Source of the DNA: Brugia malayi
Taxonomy: Eukaryota; Nematoda; Chromadorea; Rhabditida; Onchocercidae
Direction: 5' to 3'
NCBI RefSeq assembly: GCF_000002995.4
Contig: NW_025062479.1
Span: forward strand, 18,162,721-18,226,720
DNA length: 64,000 nt
The notes below the pieces were generated by a model. It was not told the DNA's origin, did no database searches, and saw only the letters and a program-made list of their open reading frames with translations. A program made the position numbers and the translations under genes. How positions within the stretch are numbered: the first letter of the stretch is position 1; every line of letters begins with the position of its first letter. Below, one piece after another: positions 1-9,312 of the stretch.

Positions 1-66
1 TTGCTAAAAAAAGGTATGTATGAGAATAATCATAATGATCTTTCTTTGGTAAAATAAATGAAAGAC

Positions 67-2533
67 CTGGTATGCAAGTTGGCATATGTGACCAAGTACC
101 ATTTCGACAGACTATAGTCGTTTCCATTTCAGCTATTTCATGCTTTGGTGCACACTCTACTCTCAGTCGTTCTCCGTGTAAAGCAAGCTGTGAAGGTATA
201 TGGTTAACAACGTGTCCATCGCTTATTTCAGGTATACGGCACCCACCTAAATTTTAAAGAATACTGGTCATAGTTTTTGAATAAAAAACAATTATTTAGC
301 TAAACTCACATGATTTTTTATAATAAAGAAATTTAATCGAATGTGCTGTCATCAATTGTACTACCAATGCAAAATGTTATAATTAATGGTCTAGCATCTT
401 TTTCAAAGGTATAATATATTAAGGGGGAAAGAGAATTGGAACGAAAATAATATATTATTTAAAGTTGAAACTGATCATATTTAAAAAAGCACTTAAACAA
501 ATAGGCATTGGATTTGACCAGCGTGCATCGTCTTCACATTTTGCATAAGGTGCACCAATGTGATTCATTCCTTCTAAACAACGAAACACAACAACTGCTC
601 CGAAATGCGTGTCATCACCTTCGATGTATCCATTGTGTAGTTGAGGCAGTGGTGGGCATCGAATTTCTCAAACAAATTCCGTGATTTACTAATCTTTTAA
701 AATTTTTATCAATGCATTTATTGGTTTTTTTAGTTCTTTTTTATTTTGTAGAAATTTAAAACTTCTCTCTTATGTCTCTGTTTTTCCTTTTTCTTTCTTC
801 TTATAGGCACTTTTGAAACCAGAAAAAGTCTCTCAACTAACCTTCACAAGTTGGTTCATTACCACCCCAAACACCTTCGGCAAGACATATCCTCTGCACC
901 TGACCAACAAGTCGGTAACCTGTTTTGCATGAATATGTGATACGAGACTGATAAGTCAATGAACTACCAAGTACTTTGCCATGCAGTGGATCCGATGGTC
1001 TTTTACATTCCGTTGCTGAAAAACTAAATGCATTAAAAAATTATCCGAAATATCTCGTTACAAATTTCATTAACAGGTCTTGTTACAGTGAAATAGGTCT
1101 ACAAAAAAAAAAGCTACCGCAAATTTAAAAATTTACCTTTGCAGTGAGGTACTTGAGCACTCCATTGTCCGCTGTTCAAGCAACGAAGTGTTGGTGATCC
1201 AATCAACTGATAACCGGGAAGACATACTATTTCAACTGTGTGTGGATAATAGTATAGTTCTCCTTTCCGCACTCCGTTCATGATATTCCCCGGATCGGGA
1301 CAGCTCCGAGCTATATAAAATATGGATGATGGAGATAGTATATAAAATGTCCCGGCTATTAGACCTAAAGCTTATTTTAAAGATTTGTTTTTTTAAAAAA
1401 AGACTTGATCAAATGCAGTACTAAGTATAGTGATCTAATCTAAAAGATTAAAAGCAAAATAATTTAAGAAACGGAATGTATACCTCGACACCGTAAATCT
1501 GGACCAAACCATTGCGCTGCTTTTTCTCGATTCAGTAAACATTTTGCTATCGTTATTCCTTTATTGTTATAACGATGATAACCTGACACGCAATTGTAAT
1601 GCACTTCGGTCTCTAGCTCATATTGACCGCTGTATGAATTGCCATCATGTTGTGCATAAGGTATTTCTGGTGGTGGACCGCACTTTTCTGCAATTTTTCT
1701 TGTTTTACAAATTTCCCAAATCAAAAACCAACAATTTCTTGCATCTCTGTAATGTTGTGAATCCGTATCCCTTAACTTCATATCTAAGGCTACTAACAAA
1801 AGCAGAAATGAAAAACTTGTCATTCAGGTCATCAACAGTAATATAACATTGTCATCGATTAGTTGACGAACATAAAACGAAGTATTACTCACTTAGTAAT
1901 CTGCACTCAGGCTTAGTACCACTCCATTCACGATTTGCTTGACAACGTCGTTGTGATGGACCAACTAACACATATCCCTCATTACAACCATACTCTGCAT
2001 TCGAGCCGAACAGAAAATCGCCAGGTGTTCTGATAAAACCGTTCGGTAGATCGACCAATGGATGACAAGTTATTGCTGAAACTTCTTAAAATAACTATAT
2101 TCTAAATATCTCCCAACACAGCAGATGAATTCAGGTCATCGACAGCAATATAACGTTGTCAGTTATCTAGGATAAAAATATTAAGACTTCAAAATATGAA
2201 GAATCACTTGAAGAAGGCATTCTAAGCCATATAGGTATGTAATGAGTATATAGAGTTGTAGATGGAAAAATGAATAAAGAAATGTTGACATTGATCCTGC
2301 TTGCTATGTGAAAGAAAGGATAAGATTTACTTACATGGATTGACGCATGACAAGCCGCAAGGACCATCACAAAGGCATCTTTTACTGTTTTTCTTGCATT
2401 GCTCATCTCTTGTACAAGCTTTCTTGCAATAGTTGGGACGATTGGTAGCACTTACATCAGGACATATTGTTGTCGGAGAAGAATAAATTACAGCCATTAA
2501 TGATAACAGCAACCACAACAGTAAAGTAAGCAT
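67..2533 (-). CDS. lev-9: LEV-9-like secreted WAP/sushi protein (5' part, 3' end off window)
   Basis: Exons on the minus strand: 2335-2533, 1893-2075, 1484-1687, 1137-1310, 842-1015, 493-666, 67-246; the gene continues past base 1. Exon 1 encodes a hydrophobic signal peptide (residues 1 to about 19) and a cysteine-rich WAP-type domain (about 24-66, eight cysteines). Each of the next six exons encodes one sushi/CCP domain with four cysteines, the conserved Trp (W-S/G) and a C-terminal Cys. Every sushi exon is a multiple of three and phase 1-1. WAP followed by a row of CCP domains is the architecture of C. elegans LEV-9, a muscle-secreted scaffold that clusters levamisole acetylcholine receptors with LEV-10. 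LEV-9 has eight CCPs, so about two should lie beyond the left edge. Start: first ATG of the signal peptide, with a TTTCAG acceptor about 40 nt upstream that could take a spliced leader. Donors at 492 (GTGCTT) and 66 (GTCTTT) are weak but keep frame. Identity rests on architecture, not alignment. Confidence 0.8.
1822..2161. repeat. 33-bp direct repeat in lev-9 introns 1 and 2
   Basis: Two near-identical 33-bp copies beginning ATTCAGGTCATC lie at 1822-1854 (intron 2) and 2129-2161 (intron 1), with three transitions between them. They flank the first sushi exon (1893-2075). Function unknown; they may be remnants of a local duplication or of a dispersed element. Confidence 0.75.
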
Positions 2534-5500
2534 TGAAGAGATGAAGAGATCGTGAAATAACGGCTTCTGAAAGCTGTTTCAACCATAACAGTCGTATTCT
2601 CTTCAACCTGAGAGAAGTAATAGTAATCAACAGATGACAGAGGTTTACTCACGTCGTAGTAGAACTAGACGATTTGTTTACTTAAGGTATTAAGGTGAAA
2701 GAAAAATGATGTGAAGTATTTAAAAAGTATAAATCTTTGCTCCAAATGAACTAATAGCTGTTTGTAAGATGAACAGTCCTGTCAACTTGTTATCTATATC
2801 TACCATGTGATGGAAAATCATGTGATGAGTTTATCATTAATTATTTATTTTTTGATCAATCAGGTAATCCTTTTTGCTCACAGATATAAAATGAGAAAAT
2901 ATTTAATGCATATTACTCACTACCACACATGTTTCAGATCAATGATATAGTCTTATCCAGAAAAATCATCGAGCAGTTTTGGAATTCAAGAAAATTCCTT
3001 TATTTCAGAACTTTTTTTTTCGCTTCCTCATGATCACATCAATTCATCCTTAAGCTCGTGACAGCATATGATAAATAGACATTTTACTTTGAACATTTTA
3101 CAGTAGTTACTCTCACATGAAATTGAGGTTGGACTACTGGATACTATAACCGAGCATAGATCATCGAGCTCGGAAACGTTTCTGAGATTAATGTTAAAAC
3201 ATCTAGGTCAATAACAGTTTTCACTAGGATCTGTATAGGTGAGCCACAGTTGATCACTGATGGGTGATATCACTTTCCCATTGAGCCAAATAAAGCTGGG
3301 CACTAGATAAGTCCTGAAGCTTGATCTAATTAATCAATATTTCCTGATTAGCCGGTGAAAAAGTTGAATCACTAATCATTATTTAAAACCTGACCGTGAA
3401 TAAAAATAGCAAAAAAAAAAGACTCAGTATTTAAACTCGTTTAATTATTGAAAAGCTCTCAACCGGAACCATCTGATCTACAGCAATATTTTCTAGAAAA
3501 GTGCATTTATTCAATATTCCATATGTACTCATAAGTGTTGGAATGAACTGTCGGAATTAAAATATTTTTTTTGAAATTTCTTGTAATTTGCTAAGTTTTT
3601 ACCCCGCCCAATATGTCTTTCAAAGTTCTGACCAAACCTTCAAGATGATATTAGTCTTTTATTGAATATTAATTTAAAATACTAGGGAAAATGAGTGACT
3701 GAAGAGACTTTGAAGGATAAGCCACCGGAATGTTATTCAAAATGCACAGCTTTAAATTAGCTGCACATGATCAGTTTAGGAAATACAGTAACTATGTTTC
3801 TATCGATTATAAAACTCTTAATAAGATAGAGGTGGTGGTAATGAAATACTGTGAAGGGTAAATATCAAAGTATGTTACAAAACAATTTAATTCTCGAGGA
3901 TTAAAACGCTGGGATATGGTGGATCTCAAGGATCTCCAGAGTGAAAAAAGAATGAAAATTTATCCAATACGTAGAGCTGAGAATAGCAGTGAAATAACTT
4001 AATAATAATAAAGAATAAACTATAAGTTATACTAAATGGCAGAGAGTTCAATAATATAGTTAGTAGGAAGTGGAAAGAGAACTAATATGTTTATCTTATC
4101 AGGTGAGATAAGATAAATGAGCTTGTTAATTAGAAAGAAAAGTACAGCAGTTATGAAATGAGATGAGAGTGGATCTCTTGTCTAAAGTGGTATGAGATAA
4201 AAATTTACGCTAATGGAAAGACAAAAGAATAGAAGAAATGTTGCTGCAAGAAACAGGTATCAGAAACCTGCGGTATATCCTCAACTACTCGTCAGCGTGC
4301 AGCTGCTTCTCTCGAGTTATCGTCAGCATATTTAGTTCCGTTTCTTGTAGAGCTGTAGTTGCTGCTACTGCTCAGTGGCACTTCCCTTAGTTTAAAAATG
4401 TAATTAAAGTTTGTTACGTCAATTAACATTGATGATATGATATCATTTTTAGACTTGCTGGTTTTATTCTAAAATCACTAACATTTTCATATCTTGAAAT
4501 AAACATACCAAGATGCTCAATGTATTTCTAGTAATTCAAAATGTATTAAATGACAATGGACAATAGTTTACAGAGAGTGTCAATTACTAATAGCTTCAGA
4601 CGATAAGTTATAAGATAGATAAGTTAACTCAGAACAGAAAGGTTTGTGAAAATGTTCTGATATGAGTTGTCTGTGTTATGTACCTCGGAAACTATTTCGC
4701 TAATCACATTCAGACATTTATTTAATATGAAAGATATGAACTGATAGTAGTAGTATGCCATAAAATTTGTAAGAATTGAAAGCAGCTTTGAAATCTAAAT
4801 AATTTTAAAATTATTTTGAAGGTCTTGAAAAGGTCGTGGGTTGGATCAAATGTGTCATTTAATGTTGCAGCAGGTGAGAAAGCTAGTTTATATCCTAAAA
4901 TTTATCTATTTTCAATTTCTTAAGAACTATTTAGATTTAGGTTTAATGAACAAGACTATGGAAATGAGACAGAAAAATCAGATCAAATGTGTTGTCGAAA
5001 TCTATACATTTAATTAATGCATCTACACCCCTTACGAGATAAATTTATTGCTGTTATAGAAGTGAAATTAATACTCCAAGTGGCACTATTTTTTAATGTT
5101 CCAATTCTAAATTTGTTGTCATATTTCGTTATAATTTCTATTTTTTTTTCATGTTTTTTTTTTCTTTTTCATTTAAAAAATTCACTTTTTTAATTTGAAT
5201 TTTGCATATGCTTCAATCGAAATTGAAAGGTTTGAATGGTTAGTTCTCTGTTTGTAATAGAAGATGTAAAAAAGCACGTAAAATGCTCAAAAAAGAGAAA
5301 AACTTTACTTAATTTACGAAAAGGACATATAGTTCTAAAGTTGGCCGGACAAAACACTGTTCATATTCCTGACGTACCGGAAACCTGCAGTTCTTAATCG
5401 GATCTGTCAACTTTTCGAATTTATCTCTCATTTTTGCTTTCTAGGGCTCCCAATTTTTCCAAAGTCTTTGAATACGAATGGTTTCACAGCGAAACCTCTT

Positions 5501-5593
5501 TATTGGTCATTTGAATTAGCGCAGGTGTATAGTTGGTGTGTGGATGTGAGTGGAAGAGGTCAAGTGGGTTCGTAAACTAAGTTTGCTTTAGTT
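2534..5593. other. Divergent intergenic region, no gene seen
   Basis: About 3.06 kb between the divergent lev-9 and glutaredoxin-like genes. No reading frame with coding character and no RNA gene was recognised. It is AT-rich with homopolymer runs (poly-T near 5143-5170). It should hold both promoters; the only clear structure is the GATA-motif cluster at 4088-4625, listed separately. Confidence 0.6.
4090..4117. promoter_or_regulatory. Palindrome of GATA motifs
   Basis: Perfect 11-bp inverted repeat, TTTATCTTATC at 4090-4100 and GATAAGATAAA at 4107-4117, with a 6-nt spacer. Each arm carries two overlapping WGATAR-like sites. More GATA sites follow near 4187 and at 4597-4625 (CGATAAG, AGATAG, AGATAAG). 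In nematodes such sites bind ELT-family GATA factors; use here is inferred from motif density only. Confidence 0.4.
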
Positions 5594-6398
5594 ATGTTTC
5601 GTTTTTGTTCCGAAATTTCCAGTGAATGGATGCTCGCTGTACGTTTTATCAGTAGAAGTTATTGCACGAAGAGAAGATCTCTCCAACTTCATCTCCTTAC
5701 CACCAATTGCTGTCCACTCTGTGATCATTTCAAAGAACAGCTTGATAGTTACATCTTTCATCAGAGGGAACTTACTTATCTTCTTCAAGTGGAAACTATC
5801 AACATAGCCAGCAACACAAATTTCGAGGTATTTTCTCCAATCCATCGTTTTTTTCTCCTCTCCTCGTCGACACTGTCCTCGTCTTCTCTTGTCCTTTTAT
5901 TTGCAAGTACCAGCAACTGATATTAGATGATGCGAGGTGACAGAATGGACATTAAATAGCTTCAATACTTTTTATCGGTGGCAAATTACACATTAAGCAC
6001 AAGGAAAGTTATTTTAATAGCACGAGATAGCATATGGATGAAGTAATTAAGAAGACAAAGTGATTAAATATGTATATCAAAATGATTGGTGTTCAAGTCA
6101 AGCAATAAGTATTTGGGTTACAGTTCTTTTTTTACATTTTCATTTGTTCATCTTTCCCGTTTGTCATTTTTATACGCTGTGTTGTTTATATCCTTACGTT
6201 TACATCCTTTTGTTTTTCTTTTTTCCGCACATTTTCCTCCATTACTATTAGAAGTCAAGACTATTCTAGATTTTACAGAATTACTTGCAGAAATACAAGT
6301 GTGATGTGCCAGTGCTTCTATTCAATGACGAAGTTCTGTTGAAGCATCGATTTCGCAGGGAAGAATTTGAGAAAGCTCTGGTTAGCATTTTGCAGTAG
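5594..6398 (+). CDS. Glutaredoxin-like protein, DUF836 / C5orf63 family
   Basis: Two exons, 5594-5827 and 6291-6398, joined in phase 0, give 113 residues ending at TAG 6396-6398. The basic, Ser/Arg-rich first 28 residues look like a mitochondrial presequence. A thioredoxin-fold start (beta strand LQLHLLTT) leads to a CPLC motif at residues 40-43, and the second exon carries the cis-proline strand (DVPVLLF) and a helix, the pattern of the small PF05768 glutaredoxin-like family (human C5orf63, yeast YDR286C). The family is predicted to act in thiol redox chemistry; its substrate is not established. The coding end abuts the taspase start 7 nt downstream. No AATAAA is visible in the last exon, so 3' processing is probably coupled to trans-splicing of the next gene. 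An in-frame ATG at 5630 would shorten the presequence. Confidence 0.8.
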
Positions 6399-6405
6399 GT
6401 GACAG
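6396..6405 (+). promoter_or_regulatory. Gene junction with candidate trans-splice acceptors
   Basis: The sequence around 6388-6408 reads ATTTTGCAG, then TAGGTGACAG, then ATG. A strong TTTTGCAG acceptor ends at 6395, immediately before the glutaredoxin stop TAG (6396-6398); a second CAG ends at 6405 directly before the taspase ATG. Either could accept a spliced leader. The first would remove the upstream stop from the 5' product, so use must be alternative or the second site is used. Confidence 0.5.
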
Positions 6406-8946
6406 ATGTGTGCATTTGTGGCTGTGCATGCTGGTGCTGGGACACATTCACATAAGACGGAAGATGTTTGCCTGAAAGCAGTATGCAAATCGAAAGGCGA
6501 TATTATTGAAGCGGTTAAGGTTTGATCTTTATCTTTTCTTTTAGAGCTTTTTAAAGAGAATGCAATTATCTCTTTTCGTCGTCTTTCACGATTTATATTT
6601 GTGAAATAGAAATTTGAGATAGTGTTGAAGTGTCTGAGGCTTATGATTGACGATTAGTTTAGTGATTTCATGAGTACATATTATTTTCCAGGAACTTGAG
6701 AACGACTTTAGAACAAACTGTGGTTTTGGTTCAAACTTGACATTTGGTGGACATGTGGAATGTGAAGCAGCTTTTGCATCTTCAGAAGGTCAAAATTTAT
6801 GTAAATTATCGTAACTTTTGAAATCTTTCAAAGTTCGTTTGGAAAACCTGAAAAAGTTAAAATTTGAAAAGGTATGTGTGGTCCCATTCAGGCTAATTGA
6901 TCATGTTCTTCAGTACTTAAGTTAGATATTTGAGGATATCCTGATTTTAGACCAAATATTATGGGTGCAATTAATATGTTCCTGTTTAGGTCATGTTTTT
7001 GGTGCCGTTGGAGTGGTGTCTCGGCTGCGAAATCCCATTGAAGTTGCTGCAATGGTTGCAAAAGGTTAAATTTTCTTACAAACATTTTTCTTAAAATAAA
7101 ATACTTGAGTTTATTCGTCTTTGGAATATATATTGCTGTCGTTCATTTTATGACTTCTCAACGGCTTCGTCAGAATTCTTGTTAGAAAGCTTTTGTGCTT
7201 AGTTTTCAGAACCATCATTGCAGAACAGTTGTGCGGTGACAAGAAATTTGTGCTGCCGACTGTTTTGGTAGGCAAGGGTGCTGAAGACTGGGCTCAAAAG
7301 CGTGGGATTACACTCTGTGATCCAAAATCATTAATATCAAAAAGGTCACAGCAACAATGGCAAGAAGCTCGAGAAATTGTGAAGGACTGGGAAAAGGAGA
7401 CGATGGATACCGTAGGCGCTGTATCGGTAATAGCTATGCGTTGCTTGTGATTTAGATAAATCGGAGAATAAGTCATAACAGTGAAGTCTGCAGTAACTTA
7501 TCATCATACAAAATTTTTTCACTTATTTTGTTCAGTATGAAAATGGTGGTTGTAATGCGGCATGCTCCAGTGGTGGAATTATATTGAAAGCTGAAGGACG
7601 ATTAGGTCATACGGTTCAAATTGGTGGTGCTATTTGGGCTGACCAGAGGGATTCCAGAAGTATTGCAGTTGCACTTTCTGGCTGTGGTGAATACATCGCT
7701 CAAACATTGTTAGCAAAGACTCTTGCTGAAACCTTATTTAGTTGGTAAACGTTTCCTTCCAATAAAAGCCGTATTTCAATCTATGTTTTATCTGGAAAAA
7801 TTGGATTGTAGTTCTGTTTCTTGAATTAAAGCAATAAGGAGACAGGCATTCTCGTATGGCTACTAGAAATTTAGTGTTAGCAAAATGTAGTAATTTCGTT
7901 CACATTAATTTAAGGTGATTTTTTGAAAAATCAGTTCAAGTTTTTTAGGAATTGTGAAGATGTGATTCTGGATAAAATCAACCATGTTTTCGATGCTGCA
8001 TTTGTACATTCTCCGTATCTACAAACTCGAAACAAAAAGCACGTCCTTGCTGGTGGATTGGTGCTGTTTGTTGACAGAGGTATAGGGATGATTCAGTTAT
8101 TATCAGAAAAAAAATTCAATTTCCGTAGATACTTTAAATCTTATCGCTATTAGAGACCGTGAGTCGGAATCTAAAGATTTTTACTCAGCCGAGTATACTA
8201 ATACGTATCAAAAAAAAAAAAAAAGAAGTTTGGAAGACCGAATTCTCTTCACCTGATATGAAGCTGTTTTGTTCTACAAGTTCTGCATTAGGAATGTTGA
8301 AGTGTACTAATTTTACCTTCTGACTTATTTGTTCTGTGATATTGGCCAACATTGTAAGTGGAAAGTCCAAGTCTTCGTGACAACCTGATTTGATTGGAGG
8401 TTTTTGGCTTTCTTTCTCCAAAATCAAATCTGTAACGGAAGCTGGTCTGCAAAAATGCGAAGTTTTCTTTCACTGCTGAAGCTTCTTTTCATTATTCTGA
8501 TCCCTGTTAATTGTCATCCTCTGGCTGATGAAAGTGAAAACGTTTCCAGCAATCTCATAACTGATCATCTCCGTTTCCACACGAAAATGCACTTAGAATG
8601 GATTTTGCTTTTTGGCTTTTTGCTGTGGGAGCTTTTTATCTCAATATAATCTGCATCGGAAAAATTGAGTCCTTGTAACTGACTTCACAGTATAATAAAC
8701 TGAGGATTTTCTAGCTGGTTTCGATATTAGTGAAATTCAATTCAAAGAACGGCTTGAATAGAAAGATATTGCAAGAATTCCATTTCAGAAAGCAGGTGTG
8801 CAGAACTTGTTTCATTTCATAACACAATGGAATTGACTTTTGCGTTTTTTGGAAATGGAAATAAGATGAAGTACCGTTCTCGTTCATTTTCCAGTGATTT
8901 TATTGCTCATTCCTTTTCTTTAAGAGATTACATCAACTTTTTCTGA
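6406..8946 (+). CDS. TASP1: Taspase-1 (threonine aspartase)
   Basis: Seven exons: 6406-6519, 6692-6788, 6990-7064, 7224-7426, 7536-7744, 7949-8079, 8789-8946; they chain in frame to 328 residues. The N-terminus holds the Ntn-hydrolase start (VHAGAG), then GFGSN, FGAVG and a short linker. The autocleavage site is DTVGAV, with the nucleophile Thr at residue 158, followed by the beta subunit (SSGG, CGEYIAQT, LAGG). The last exon has an HNT-F-FG segment like the HTT/GY region at the end of human taspase. Taspase-1 is a type 2 asparaginase-fold endopeptidase that self-cleaves into alpha/beta subunits and cuts after Asp in nuclear proteins such as MLL and TFIIA. The protein is shorter than human (420), mostly in the alpha-beta loop and C-terminus. 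The last exon follows a 709-nt intron and is the least certain. It is a taspase rather than a lysosomal aspartylglucosaminidase because it has no signal peptide and ends with this C-terminal segment. Confidence 0.85.
8182..8650. other. Ambiguous coding-like stretch inside taspase intron 6
   Basis: Intron 8080-8788 is unusually long. On the minus strand an open frame (about 8445 down to 8185) is preceded by a TTTTTGCAG acceptor and holds a usable donor near 8320. On the plus strand an ATG at 8454 opens 64 codons with an N-terminal hydrophobic segment and a second near the C-terminus. Neither matches a family I recognise and they overlap only marginally. At most one is real; both may be chance. 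Confidence 0.2.
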
Positions 8947-9312
8947 TATTTTCTTTGAACTGCAAGTTGTTGATGCGGAGTTGAGATTATTTATTGTGTG
9001 GTTCTAAACTATTGCTTTGAAATAAAATATTCAGTTTTGATTATATCTGTTTCCTTCAGCAGTTTCTTAGTGCTTTCGACTTATCTGATGTTATCGGAAG
9101 TAATCAACAGCTGAACTTTAAGGTATTCCGAATAATTAGTTTCGTTTGAGCAATATGATATATGGTGAGAATCTGTGATAATATTGTGTGAACCATGCTA
9201 AGCTCATTAAGAACGCTGAACAGAGATTTACAAAACTAGACTTCTTTAACATATTGGTGCGTTTTGTGCTTGTTTATATTTTATATATTTGATTCAATAA
9301 ATCTTTTGAAGA

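Noticed and set aside
6406..8946. Alternative reading as lysosomal aspartylglucosaminidase or plant-type asparaginase
   Set aside because: No signal peptide, VHAGAG start and C-terminal segment fit taspase-1 better.
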